64,000 nucleotides of DNA from Diphasiastrum complanatum. Taxonomy: Eukaryota > Streptophyta > Lycopodiopsida > Lycopodiales > Lycopodiaceae. The notes beneath the pieces were generated by a model, which saw nothing but the letters and a program-made list of their open reading frames with translations, ran no database searches and had not been told where the DNA came from. The stretch covers positions 33,988,525 through 34,052,524 of the forward strand of contig CM055093.1 in NCBI GenBank assembly GCA_029204225.1, read 5' to 3'. A program made the position numbers and the translations under genes. The first letter of the stretch is position 1, and each line of letters opens with the position of its first letter. This document shows, one piece after another, positions 22,722 through 36,734 of the stretch.

Positions 22722-25700
22722 TGCGTACTGGGATACTTGGAATTTTTTTAGAAGTACATTACGAAGCATAGTAAGCAAGTTTGACTTTGACTGACCAACA
22801 CAAATGTGCCACGTGGCAATCATACGGAATCCGTACGGACAGACACAGACAGGCAAAAACAAAAAGTGTAGATGCCTTTGAAAATAACACACATATTTTC
22901 TGCTTTTTAATTTATCTAGAAATGGGCATAATATGCACGAGGTATCCATTAGGTAGGCAAACCTATAACTATCTTTTAAATTCTCAAAACCCTAATAGTG
23001 CCAAAGCCCAATGCCTAACCCTAGCTCCTTTTTAAGATTCCCAAAACCTAATCATGCCAAAGCCCTACCCCTAACCCGAGCTCTCACTAGCATTGTTCAT
23101 ACATTATCCTACATACAATGAAACGGGTTTGCTTCTTCTTTTTCCGATCTATGTATATATTCATGTAAGATGAAGGAAGGAAGGATTACCTTCAGCAGAA
23201 TGTTAAGGTTGGGGATCTGCTACACCAGTTTTCTGATGAGTTGATATGCTTCTTGTTGTTGTTTGAGAAGCACCAAAAATTGCAACAGGAAAAAGCTTTT
23301 GCGAGACCACAAACTATCAATGACAAAAAGTCTGTTTCGAGTGCATCATCCATTGGCACAACACAGAGCAGACAATCTCACTATATGTAACTCCTCACAA
23401 TCTCTTCGCTCTTCAGCTTCTTTTGATTTAGTTAGTTAGGTAATTGCGCTCCATGTAAAATTTTACGATGCTACTGGATGACGTTTGAATAAATGTGTTT
23501 AAGCTTTATTTCATTATGATCATGTTTTTGTATGCATGTGTTTATGCTAAATCTTCATTAAAATCATGTTTGTAAGTATGTCTATGCTAAATCTTCATTA
23601 ATTTTGTCATTTTCCGATTCCAAATGTTCGAATGAATGTTAACGTGCTATATCTTTATTGTTACCATCGTTTTCCAATTCCTAAGACGTCATTTTTGACA
23701 CTTTGTTCTTGTTCATGTTGTTTCGAAATGGCTGTATTTCAGATCAGCACGTTTCCTAGCAAGAAGTCACACACCTACAACCGCCTCACTTCTTGCAGAC
23801 GCTTGCGCTTTTGGCTCGGAAGGGCATGATTCGAGCTTCCTTTTGCCGCAATCTTATCGTAGATCGAATGTTGTTCCCATCCCTGCTCCACGTTCTGCAC
23901 CGGTTGGGAAGTCAAATGCAGCACTACTTAGAACGGTATGATACAGAACTATCATCCGTAAGTAGTTGTTGGCATCATAATACTTGTATTTCATAATGGA
24001 ATTGAAAGTAACGTTTCAAGCATCTAGGAGTAGGAAGAAATTTATGAACTGGGAAATTTGTGTTTCGAGGCATATTGTCTAAATTATCTGTAACTTTTGA
24101 AGGACAAGCCATAATTTCCATGGTCACACATTATCAAGCTTAATATGTGCTACAGAATATTGCCTAAAAATTACACCCACGAGAGCTTGAAGGATTTCAT
24201 CAACATAACACATTATCAAGCTTAATATGTGTCACAAAATACTACCTAAAAATCAATCCCCACAAGAGGTCGAAAGATTTCATCCAAGAGGGCTATCTAT
24301 CTTCAGGGCTGAAAATCACAATCAATGAGACAGCAAGGACAAAATCAGGGCTGGATATTACATTGGATAACCCTCAAACACGATTTTCACTGTCCAATCA
24401 TGTAAGATTTCAGCTGACACGCATTACCATCCTGGGAGGGTGGTTGCTGAGGGCACCATGGACAAGGGCAAAGGCCCTAGGGGAATGGGCCTTCCCGTAC
24501 GTAATGTCACAAGTGCCAGGTTTTTGTTTGTGGAAGTTTCAAAAAAATTGGCACAATCTCTTGGACAGTTGCCGTGCCCAATGTAGCAGCCAGTCATTCC
24601 ACATGAACATTCTGCCGGGTGGTTTTGTGCTTGGGTGCCAATCTGTCGTTGGCTTTGCAGACGAGAGTTTTGGTGGAAAGTTCCAAGCACTCAAGGCTTG
24701 AAAGGTAAAAAGGATGGACAATAGAGCCCAATGGAGGATTCTTAATAGTCTTCACAGATCAAAGTGGCTGCTCAAAATGCAGCCTTGCCCTCATTGTAAA
24801 CCTTATAGTTGGGGGCTCGAAATCACAATCACCAGTGTCCCAACTTCACATGACATTGTAACATCAGTATTAAATATATCCTAGAGTTTCCAAAGGCATC
24901 AAATGAGCCCAGTGAAAGGTTGGTGAGCTTCTTACAGGATCTCATGCACTTGACGGTCTCGTGTCTATCTAAGCAGCAGCTTGGATTGTGTCCATTGGCC
25001 AAGGTTATATGCCACATAGTTGCGTGGTCCGAATAACAATCATTTAGGCCCCAAGTGAAATTATAACATCAATGAAATGTCAGTGAATTGTGCCTACCAA
25101 CCAAAAAAATTGTTCTCAGTTTTAGTTTATCTTTGAAGGTTTGTGCTGAATAGAAGCAGCAACTGCCTAAACCAGGTAGGACTGTGCAAAACATATTGGT
25201 ATGCTTGGCAGGAACCTTCTCATTAGGTCACTCCTGCCAATGAAGCTGAATGAACCAAATATTGGATTTCGTGTCTTGAATGACTACAAAGAGTACCTAC
25301 ACAGCAATGTCATGTTCGTTGTATGGCATTCTACATAGAGAAATTCACATTACTGTCTCTTGTTCCTATGTGATGCCACTATATGTGGTGTGTTAACAGT
25401 GGTTAGTTTCTAACATATGGACACAGTGGGTCGTGGCTTAGTGTGGTTATGAGGTGCTTGGTAGTGCTTTTTTAAGATGTAGTTATAAGGAACAATGATA
25501 ATGTTTCTAGCAACCTGCATTTTTTTTTCACCCACCCTAAATCTAGATTTCTTATACACAAAAATCCAGATGGAAATTGGTGTGGTACTCTTCGTACTCT
25601 TTTTGGACCCCTCCTGAAATGTTGACCGCAGAGTTGCAAAGAAATTACTATCCCTTTCTGTAAGCATATCATTACACCTCAACGGACTTTTGAATGATGT

Positions 25701-26025
25701 ATGAAAATACATTTTGTCATCCTGTCTGAACAGTTTCTTTCCTTCCATTGAAGGTATGAATGTTTAGTGGACATATAAAGTTTTCTATTTGGACCTTGAG
25801 AATATATTTTAGTTTAGGTCACTGAGCAAATTAAAGCCTTTGAGTTCCACAGCATGCACTGTTTCATATGGATTTTGATGATTTGAATAGGTGGCATCGG
25901 GGATCCTTCTTATCGGTGGTTTTCATCTGCGAACAACTTTTCTACCCAATGGTCAAACTGTTACACAGCAGACCGTGGTTGCCATTCGAGGAAGGAGGAT
26001 TTTGCAGGTCGACTCTGTCCTTTGC

Positions 26026-26031
<6 letters not shown>

Positions 26032-26084
<53 letters not shown>
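26032..26084. repeat. (GA)n microsatellite in a 107-bp intron
   Basis: A pure GA run between exons 25891-26007 and 26115-26252. The other gene copy has the equivalent run at 54866-54909. Confidence 0.97.
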
Positions 26085-26088
<4 letters not shown>

Positions 26089-27737
26089 TTGACGAGTATT
26101 TTCTCTTTGTACAGTTATTTGGACAAACTCAAATTGGCTCATCCATGATAACTTCTGAAGAGAAATTCTCAGGAACTAATGTTCCAGAGATTTTGGGATG
26201 GTTAATGGCAGCTATCTACATGAGTGGCAGACTTCCACAAATCTGGCTCAATGTATGCTCTTCCTTCTCAATTTTACACATGACACTGTTAGCTGACTAT
26301 AGCAAATTATATGTCAATAACATTGATTACATGTCTGTGCTCAAATATCAAGCTTGATACAGAAGCATAGAATTGTAGTTTTAAGAAATTTTGCTTCTTC
26401 CATTGCATTTACTTTGGATCAGCTGATACTGCCTCTGGATTCACTGTAGCATCAAAGCCTTTTTTAACCTTTGTTAATTGAACATCAAAACCATTCAAAA
26501 CACCTCGCCAACTTTTTATTTTGGAAAGCACCCTTGTAAGTATCTAATATGTTATGGGGATTATGAACTGATTCATTGGGCATGCATTGACATTAAGATG
26601 ATCGGTTTCTATTGAAGCTTGGGCCCATAGTTCAAGTGTGAAAAAGATCTATTTGTGAACAAATGCAGCTATTCTTTGATCTTCACTTTGAAACATGCGT
26701 TGGTGACTTTTCCAAAGAATAGAATCCAAATTCATGTGATAATTTTATTAGCACCGTTTAACCATCCTAGGATCAATCTCAGGATTTTAGATCCACTCAA
26801 TAACAATTTAATGTGATGCAGTCTTTGCGATTTGGTAGAGCAGATTTGATTTTTTCAAGATGTCCTGCATTTTATATGGAAAAGCAGAATTTGAAAAGCC
26901 AGGAGCAGATTATCATGGCAAGCCAATCAATTTTCATCAAATGATGATTGAGGCAAGACTACCGAGAACCATGTTTCCTGGCATGAGGAAAATGTTCCCC
27001 CATCCGATTGCATTTAATTAACCACACAAGGTAAAAAAGACCAATTTTAGGCTAAAATGTGTGGGTTTTATGACTTTTAACTTTTTTCACTTCATGTTTG
27101 AGAAACTTCATTCTTCATCTTTGCCTTTCTGCTTGTCCTCTTCTGATCGTGTCCTCCTCATAACATATTGCAAGTGTCTTGGATAATAAATTTGATAGGA
27201 CAATGTGACACTTGAATTGCCAGCCACCCATATCTCATATAGCAGCTCAGATTTCCTATTCTCTGTGGGGATACTTGAGATTTTTTATCCATTCTATGCA
27301 TTGCATACGAAGCATATTGTACAAATTTTTGCAAGTTTGGAGACATTGGGGTAAAACTGTAGATGGGGGAAATAAGCGTTACCTTGAATTACTGAAATCT
27401 CAATGGAAAGTGTAACGGCATATACAGGATGGGTGCCATATTTTATTTGCTTAGAAGAAACAATTTAGAAAGCATGTTGCATTGCACAATCTTATCCAAT
27501 AGATTTAGGGATCACCTACATAGAAAGGCCTGTTCGTTGCACATGTGAGCTCATTTGAAACTTGGTCGCATTCTGTCTGAAAGCTATTGTAGGTTGGTAC
27601 TTTGTAGATTGGTCAGCTTAATGTATTGGGAAGGCACTGCAAAAGGTTGACTCTAAATAGAAAATTCAACTAATTTCTTTGTTTTTTGTACTATAGATCA
27701 CTGATATTCAGTATGTCAACCTTGCTTTTTTAGTTTT

Positions 27738-28375
<638 letters not shown>

Positions 28376-29770
28376 ATCAGAGAGAAGTTGAAGTCGTACT
28401 TTTTTGTCCTTCACAGTTTGTCATTAATTATTCATTTGTTTTTGGGATTCTGTTGGTCATGTTGGCTGCTGCATTTGGATTCACCAGATCACAAGGGAAA
28501 CTGTTGAGGTATGGTTTTCTGCTTTCACATCAAAGGTTTGTTTTCAGTAATCTTGATCCCTGAATGCAGTTATGCAAAGTACTTGTCAGACAGTAGCAGA
28601 ACGTTTCGTCTACCAACTAATGAGGGTTAGCTGTAGTTTGCAAAAGAGAATTTACAGGATATCAGTTAGACATGTAACTTCTTTTATCTTCTGCATTCAA
28701 GTCAATTGGGGAAAAGAAGAATGGTGCGAACTCATATTTCCATTTGTCATGCAGGGTCTTAATCCACTCATGTTCGTATTTGCACTTCTTGGAAATGTTA
28801 CATACGTTGGCAGGTAAAAAGCCTTTATGTCTCTACGCTGCATGTAGAGCTGCAATTATGAACCTGTATTGAACCTAGTCTTATTTTAGACGTTGCCTAG
28901 AAAAGGTGTTGGTGTTTGTAAGATCTGTAACAATTTAGTAGCAACTTTGTTTTTTAATGGTCAACTGATGAATGCCGGTTTGCAGCATCCTCTTGCGAAC
29001 TGTGGACTGGTCAAGGTTAAAGCCAAACTTGCCTTGGCTTGTGGATGCTGGAATTTGTGTGCTGCTTGACCTCTGTGTATCCTTTTGCAATATGTGAAAT
29101 TCAGTCGATGAACTTTGGTCTCATACACTGTTGAACACCCAAACAATTTGACATGGTTGCTTCTTTGCCCTTCTTTGCCCATTCAGTCTTTGCAAATCAG
29201 TATGTCTTAAAATCAGCAATGCAGGTGCTTTATTTTTGTTACTGAAAAGAGTTGCTCTAATTGTGGTGAGGATTGTGGACTGCATTGAAATTGGAGCAGC
29301 ATGTTCCAGTTTTGTTTCCTAGGAACATGAGAGATCACGTGCCTCTTTTTAACTAATTAGTTATATTTGATAAGTGCTGAAAGGTTGACTACTAGGGTTT
29401 TGACTAGAATAAGCCAAGGTTTATGCACTCAGTAGATTTTCTCTTTTGGTAAAGCATTTTTCTTGACTTGAGATATCAGATACTACTGCAGTGCCTCTAC
29501 TATTATGCAAAGTTGAAAAGAAGTGATGATGACTATGAATTACTGAAATAGGATATTATTGGCAAGCTACCCTATGATATGGTTTAAAATTGTAGTACGT
29601 TAAAGCTAATTCATCATCTTTATTATTGGGGAATAAATAGTAGATTTTGTTTCATAGGGTAGCCAAATTGAAATTGTGCCAGGAAATGTAGAAAGCATGT
29701 GATTTGGAGCATGAAATTTGATGAATACACATAAGTTCGGATATGTGCTGTCCAATTTGCTCGACTCATT

Positions 29771-30816
29771 GAGAACACACTCTCTTAGAGTTTCCATTAC
29801 TAGATAGATGAGTCCGAATGGCTCAGTCCGAGCACACAACTTGTCTCCAAATTTATCACACCACAAAACTGTATATTCTTGGTTGTACACCTGTGGGTGT
29901 CTACCGCTCGAGACCTTCTTGGGCTTGTGCGTGTTGATCCGATATTGGTACGGATATGCGATATCGATTCAACTGCCATCTAGAATATGTATCCAATATG
30001 ACTTTGACAGGAAAGAAAAAAAGAAAAGGACTTCAATAATATTCCAAATTTTACGAAGTTTTCATATTTGATAAGATCATAAGTCATGAGTGCAGGAACA
30101 AGAATGATCTTATCAAAGCAAGACCTTAGGATATGGATTTAGATCCATAAAAGAAGATAAAGATTGAGCTGATCACTCTTGAAAATGATCTACTAAGGAT
30201 GAAAGAGGATTGAAAATTCCAAGACCACTTCACTCTTTACCCATTCCTGAATCTCCAAAGAAACATTTTGCTATGAATTTTGTTTCTGGGCTATCTAAAA
30301 TCCAGGATGAAAATGAAATATTTTGGACTATCCTAGATAGATTCAGTAAGTAAGATAATTTTATTTCATAGCTGAAAAGATCTGAAGTAGATCCAAGAAT
30401 CGAAGAGATTCTTCAACCAAAGCAGATCTTAATGTATAAGATCAGATCTGAAAGAAAGAGATTAGCATAAACACTAACACTCAGTTCAGAGAGCTCAACG
30501 ATTACAAAGAGAAAAGACATACTTTCGTGCGGTCATCTGCTGCTAATGGATGTGGCAAAGCTTCTTTTCATAATATGAAATGATCCTCCGATCACAGCCC
30601 AGCAAGCAACTGGATTAGCTATGTGCAAAACTCTGCGGTGCCTGAAGTACCCTTTAGCTTAGGAGCTGGGCCTTATAAGGCAGCTTGGGCAATGTCTGCT
30701 GAGAGCAGGAAAAGAGAAATCTCGTGCGCAAGAAGTTGGGCTTCTTACTACTATCAAATCCTGGGGCAGTCTTCACAGCCTTGATCTCCCTCCTTCTGCA
30801 CTCCCTCTACGCCTGC

Positions 30817-30862
<46 letters not shown>

Positions 30863-31666
30863 GATTGAGATCAGCGTCGTGGATTTTGCAATGTGTTTGT
30901 GTTTCAGAATCATTGGAGCTGCATTTGATGGTGGGTACTGGTCCACATTATTCATCGCCCGATCTACCCTCCTATGCTTGGCATCTCCACTGTCATTATA
31001 AAGAGATAAGGTCGTACTCTTTTCTTAACTTGATTTGCTTTGCTTATCACTCATTTTTTGCTCTGAGGTCCGTGCCTTCCACTCGCCTCTGCTCCCTCCC
31101 CCCCTTGTCTACTCTGCTCTGTTTCTGATTGTATTGCTGATGGTTTTGTGTCTGCGTGATGGGTTTAATTGTAGCTTGATCTGGGCTTGAGTTTGTTGTG
31201 TCTTGCTGCATTGGCAATTGTATGAGTGCATTGTTTATGTGGTTTGAGCAGTGGGGGTGGTTCTGCCCCTCCGCAGACGCTCTGTGATTTTGCATTGAGG
31301 TTGTGCATACTCGGGCTGCAGTCCAGGTTGCATATGCGTTGTTGTGTCTAATCATACAATTCTCTGCGGTCAAGGCTCCAATTGTGTGGGTCCATCCTAT
31401 AGCCATATGTAGCTACGCTGGAATAGGCGTGTGATCAAGTGGTATTGCTAATCTACAATTATCTGCAGCTCGGTGCGCCTTCTGCTATACATAAGGATCC
31501 ACATTTTGGGGCTGCATGCTATTTGCAATGCACACAATGCTGTCATTGAGAGTGTCGATGTGCCATTGAGGTCAGCGTCTGTAGTGGATTCAACGGGCAC
31601 GTTTGTTCACGGGCATGTTTGTCGTGTGATCTCCCTCCTTTGGCACTCCCTCTGCACCTGCACAAT

Positions 31667-31700
<34 letters not shown>

Positions 31701-31730
31701 CATACACACACACACAATGCTTTGATCATA
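29771..31730. other. no recognisable gene; microsatellites with shared flanks
   Basis: No supported frame. CT runs at 30821-30860 and 31669-31697 have similar upstream flanks (GATCTCCCTCCTT, then GCACTCCCTCT, then CCTGCACAAT), so they are diverged direct repeats about 845 bp apart. A short CA run follows at 31704-31716. Confidence 0.6.
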
Positions 31731-32200
31731 GTTAAAACCCTGTTCGACCTATGCAAATCTGAAAATGTTAAAAAAATGGTAGTGTTTGGGTTTCTTTTAG
31801 GAATGATACCAAATCCAGGAATGTAGTTCTATTCACAATCTGAGCCTGCATATATAGTTTCAAAACAATGACTCATGTTTGGAACTGAATATACGAAAAG
31901 TTTGATGTTGCTTCTCTTTAAAAAAATAGCCTGGTTCTATGTTAGGCTTTTTTTCAGACTTCTTTTCACAATTAAACCCATGTTCGACCCATGCAAATCT
32001 AAAAATGTTAAAAAAATGGTAGTGTTTGGGTTTCTTTTAGGAGCGATCCCAAATCCAGGAAGTTAGATCTATTCACAATCTGAGGCTGCATATATTGTTT
32101 CAAAACAATGCCTCATGTTTGGAATTGAATATACGAAAAGTTTGATGTTGCTTCTCTTTAAAAAAAATAGCATGCTTCTGTGTCAGGCTTCTTTTCACAG
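31731..32200 (+). repeat. tandem duplication, unit about 241 bp, two copies
   Basis: The copy starting at 31731 (TTCGACCTATGCAAATCTGA) repeats at 31972 (TTCGACCCATGCAAATCTAA). Both continue through a shared AAAATGTTAAAAAAATGGTA and a shared ATACGAAAAGTTTGATGTTG. The copies differ by scattered changes. There is no coding evidence. Confidence 0.9.
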
Positions 32201-32427
32201 ACTTATGTTGACAGAATCGAGGCCGTCCCCTCATGGAGTAGTTGGGACTTGAGCAAGTGCCTTATAGACAATAACAGCCCATTCTTAATATGTGTCTTAC
32301 CTCGCTATCCTAATCTACTTTATGATAATATACCTTTGTTGACTTTGCATTTGAATGTCCACATGGCCTAGTTACTTCGAACAATGTGTGTAGAATTCTT
32401 ATGTGCTTCCCGTAACTAGCAATATTA

Positions 32428-33276
32428 CTAAATTAGAAGTAGTTTGCATTATATTATTGGTGGACCTTGCTAAAAAATAATTACAGCCAATTGTTAGGCC
32501 TCAAACTAGCCAAGAAATCTCTCTCTCTATGATAAATATTTAAAGGTCAATTACTATCTCCTAGACTTTGGCTTAATTCTCTAAATGGAATTCTATTATG
32601 TAATAACTTCAATTAAATGAACTTTCTTACAAATCCATAGAAAATACAAGTTGGCATCATAATCCACAAAATTGGTTACATATTTGATTATGTGGGATTT
32701 GCTTTAGGCAAAAATGTTGTGGTTTACTAAGACATTACACCATAAATAGTAGTGAGCCCAATATTTCTTTGTTGAACATCATTTTTTTTGAGTTTGGAAA
32801 TGTCATTGGATTCTCATAGTAAAGTGGTGACCCGTAGTCCTTGGGCCTTGCATGGTGCATGCCAAGTGGTGACCTGTAGTCCTTGGGCCTTGCATGGCAC
32901 ATGCCAATGGTTACAAAAAGCATTACCTGACGTGGCGACAAGCGAGTAAAGTCGTTAGAGTTGATGGTCAAACCACCCAACCCAACAACAACAAAAAATA
33001 TCATATATGTGACCCACCCAGTTCTAACTAGCTCCCCCCCTCCTCTCTCTCAAATAATTGAGAGTATAAGTCATTGCCTTTGGGATTATAAATTTTTGAT
33101 AAAAGCAGGATCTTATAATGTATCTCTCATGCATCACACCATCAAAACGGCGGCATACTAAATTAGAAATAGCAATTATTGAGAGAAATACCCACTTTTT
33201 GCATTACATTATTGGTGGACCTTGCTTAAAAATAATTGTAGCCAATTGTTAGGCCTCAAACTAGCTAAGAAATCAT
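32428..33276 (+). repeat. direct repeats of about 90 bp flanking about 640 bp, with an inner 42-bp tandem pair
   Basis: The stretch with ATTATTGGTGGACCTTGCT, CAGCCAATTGTTAGGCCTCA and ACTAGC-AAGAAATC at 32428-32515 recurs at about 33158-33276, where it has a short extra insertion. Between them, 32823-32908 holds two copies of an AGTGGTGACC-GTAGTCCTTG unit. It could be a small non-autonomous LTR-type element or a chance duplication. I found no PBS or target duplication. Confidence 0.6.
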
Positions 33277-33600
33277 AACCAATATCCTAACACTATTATG
33301 TGTCAATAATCATGTGACGCTCTACAATTCAAGTATTTTTGTGGAATAGAACTTCATTAAAAGCTCAAGGAACAATATATGTTCATAGATTTCCATATAC
33401 TTTTGTACCTACACAATACACATGAATAATGATACATTTGATGAATCAATTATCACTATTTGATTTGGTTGGTAGAGAGGAATTAAGTTTAGGGTTTAGT
33501 TAGGTTAGTGTGTATTTGATGGTCTACTTAAGTTGGATTTCATGTATTTGATTGTTTCCCAATGTTTGATATAAAACCTGATGGTTTTTGTTCCAATTGT

Positions 33601-35750
33601 TGTAGGTGTTTTGCATTTGAGGGAGTGATTCCATGACATGGACACTCTCGAGTGTGTGCGGAACAACCCTTCGTACATCACTTCGGAGGGTGAGAGCCAG
33701 TCTGCAAGAAGGAGAAGGTTGAATAGGAAGCGACAAGCAGTGCGTAGGGCGTTGTCGCTTGCACCTGTAGTTCATGTCGTGGAGGAGGCGACATGTTCGA
33801 CCGCAAGTTTAGTCTCAAACTTGCAAAGCGTCGAGCACATGTTGACCGTTAGTGTCGGTGGTGTGGGTAGTTTAGGGGGGGTTGTCATGTCAGAGCATGT
33901 GCATGGAAATGCTATGTATATAACGCCAAAGTTGGAGTCCAGGTTGGAGAGGAAGAGTAGATTAGAGCGGAAGAGAAGAGCGAAGAGGAGACTTCTGCCT
34001 CGCGAGTTGGAACAGGTTCAGTAGGGTGTTTATAGGGATGTAGTTGGTTCAGCCGTCGTTCCGAGTGTTGACGATGACACTCCTCTTGGAGTAGATGTTG
34101 GTTTGTATGTAAGAGGATTAGAGTTTGGGGATGATGTTGCACCGAGCAGTTTGGGGGTAGGGTCGATCACACAGGTCTGCTCGTCTATGAGAGGAGTAGA
34201 GTCAAGAGAGGCGATTTTGTTGATGTCTTTAGGTGCAGATTTCACTTTTGTAGAGTCGAATACGCCTAAGGAGGTGCGTAACCACCTGTCATATAGGACA
34301 CTTGAGGCCTAGTCTAGATCAGCTAGGACTAAAAAGTTGAGGCGTAGATACAACGTGAAGAGGAGATTTTTAGGTAGGGGTGGTCCAGCACGCTGTGTTA
34401 CGCCCGAGGAGGTGTGTAATCACCCGTCATATCGGACTCCATAGGCAGAGTCTATATTAGCTAGAGCTAGACGACGGGGCGTAGATTTCAGGTGAAGAGG
34501 AGAGCTCTAGATAGGGTTGGTAGGTTATTTGAGGTGGACAGCCCATCATGATTTGGGATGGATGGAGTTTGCATGTGGTTATTGATTGGCCTTGTGATGG
34601 AAAGCAGAAAGGAATAGCCGTTTCTGTTGCATGTAAGGCAAGGTGCATTTGCCTTGGATGCCATCGCCGCCTTCTGAGCTATTTCGTTTGTACACTCCCA
34701 TGGTGCCTAAGTATGCTATAGAGTGTGTAGATCGATCTCTATGAGATATATTGAGTATCGACGCTCCATTTGGAAGAGTTCCAGTTGTTTTCGGGGGTGA
34801 TTTTTGACAGATTCTACCAGTGGTACCACATGGTAGTCGGGCGCAGATTGTCAATGCTTCGCTGAAGTGGTCGCGTTTGTGGAAACACATGGATGTGCAC
34901 AAATTGACAAAGAACATGCATGAGTAGTTGAGATTTGCAGATTATTTATTGAGTGTGGGAGATGGTCATGAGCCCACATTCGTGCATCGCGATTTGGACT
35001 TGATTTCTCTGCCAGAGGGCATGTGCCTAAGGATGCGTGATGTGGGCGAATTGATTTCATTCACATTTCCTGGTGTTGCATGACGTTTAAGGATGTTGAG
35101 TTTCTGAGGAGTTATGCAATATTGACCCCATTGAACAAAGACATGGATGAGATCAATGTGAGGGTTGTTGAGCAGCTTCTGGGTGACATTTCCACTTTTA
35201 TAGTGCCGATAGTGTTGTTGAGTGTGAGGGCTCTAATGTCCATCCTATAGAGTATTTGAACAGCCTGCAACCGAGTGGGTGTCCTCCACATAAGTTGGTG
35301 CTAAAATTTGGGATGATTGTGATATTGTTACAATCGATAGCATCGCACAAGGGATTGTGCAATGGCACAAGATTGACATCCTCAGATTGGGTAGACAAGT
35401 CATAGAGGTGGAGAGAGTGACTGGGAAGAATATAGGGAGTAGAGTCCTTATTCCACGTATCCCTATAGTGCCAAGTGATTCGAACATACCGTTTGAATTG
35501 CAGAGGGTCCAGTTTCCTATCAGAGCATCATTTGTCATGACAATAAACAAAGCACAGGGGCAAACTATGGACACGATTGGATTGTATTTGCCTCGGCCTA
35601 TGTTTAGTCATGGGAAGTTATATGTTGCACTTTCGAGAGTGTGAAATGCAGCAAGTCTTCATGTGCTGATTACTGACAAGGACAATCGATTCACATATGT
35701 GGATGGAGTGGCGAGGTACACTCAAAACATTGTGTATTCAGAAGTATTGT
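33601..35750 (+). pseudogene. Helitron-type PIF1-like helicase, decayed
   Basis: The N-terminal part (frame 33638-34024) is basic and repetitive (RRRRLNRKRQAVRRALS, RLERKSRLERKRRAKRRLL), like the start of plant Helitron proteins. Helicase text follows: FGRVPVVFGGDF then a stop, then QILPVVPHGSRAQIVNASL near 34765-34860, which is the motif around Walker B. The C-terminal frame at 35357-35644 reads RVQFPIRASFVMTINKAQGQ, the strongly conserved motif, then LYLPRPMFSHGKLYVALSRV. Multiple stops and frame changes show it is dead. The replication-initiator domain with its two His is not visible. I could not fix the TC and CTRR ends. Confidence 0.8.
34261..34517 (+). repeat. imperfect tandem repeat inside the Helitron relic, unit about 120-140 bp
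   Basis: TACGCCTAAGGAGGTGCGTA at 34261 and TACGCCCGAGGAGGTGTGTA at about 34400 begin similar blocks, both ending in GAAGAGGAGA-rich text. Earlier basic-rich text at 33920-34000 may be a third, more diverged unit. Confidence 0.65.
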
Positions 35751-36734
35751 AGTAGTAAGTTTGAAGTGATATTTATTGTTTATGGTTTCGAGATGCAAGG
35801 TACAGTTGGAGTTAGAATTGGAGTTAGAATTAGCATTTGGGGTAGAGTTAGAGGTACAATTAGATTTGGAAAGAAAAATATGTCAAATTTTGTACACAGA
35901 GAAGGTTGTGTAGAAGGAGGTTCTTGGATGTAGTCAGGATTTTGAGTTCAGTATTTGATTTGACATAAGACTTATACTAATATTGTATTTATTTTTTTTT
36001 GTAGATTTCGTCGAGCAGGCTGTTGGAACAAGCGAGTATCTTCATTCCAACTTGCTATTGACTATATTTTAGGTAGTTGCATTAAATTAACGAGTGTGTA
36101 TGCTTTTGCAGATGGTGAAGGTCATTGTCAATCGACGAACGTGCATGCGTGACTTTATGGAGCGGTTTGTTTTGCACGATGGCGAACACTTCTGCACAAT
36201 TATTTGGTTGTTGCAGCTATACGCGGAGTTTTTAAAGGATTTACAAGACATCGGATATTTGGTTCCATGGGAATACCATATGTTATTAGATGTGGATTTG
36301 TTAGTACAAAATCTAACATACATTTATAAGGCAGTATTGGTTGTGATATTACTGATGCGTCACAGATGATAGATACCTTGTTGTGCTCCCAAGGCTTTGG
36401 ATGTGATTCACGGGAAGAATTTTTTGAGAATTATTGAGTTTTTAAAGAAAAATATAATAGATTCGTTTTTTTAAATTATGTATGTGGAATGTCTTCCTTT
36501 CTTGATTAATTTGCACTTTACTAAATGTTGTACGCGTACGCATACTAATGCATCTTTCACACATTTTTCATAGTGAATATGTGGTTTTACATGTATTCTA
36601 CACATAGAATGGCTTTACATGTTTGTACGCATACATAGCTCAAAGTGGCTAATCTTTTAAAGTTTGCATTGCATGTGATTATAAATCACATATTAAAATT
36701 TTGAAATTCAGAGCATGGTTTTCTGAAATGTTTT
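35751..36734. other. no recognised gene; one orphan frame at 36109-36369
   Basis: A plus-strand frame opens with MVKVIVNRRTCMRDFMERFV and runs about 86 codons with membrane-like ends. I do not recognise it, and it may be Helitron cargo or chance. The rest is AT-rich DNA without structure. Confidence 0.35.

Noticed and set aside
24363-24701. A separate gene inside the first large intron of arm 1 (112-codon frame)
   Set aside because: The frame differs in the arm 2 copy (56296-56607), and the region lies between two well-supported exons. It is best read as intron.
25868-26357. Open frames running through GA/CT tracts (Ser-Leu or Arg-Glu repeats), here and at 27.7, 28.3, 30.8, 37.3, 37.5, 49.1, 53.3, 54.9 and 58.2 kb
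   Set aside because: The frames are created by pure dinucleotide repeats. They have no family features, and several overlap true introns of the PQ-loop gene.
36094-36369. A real gene at the 91-codon frame
   Set aside because: No family match, no splice context and no conserved start setting. It is kept only as an orphan frame near the Helitron relic.
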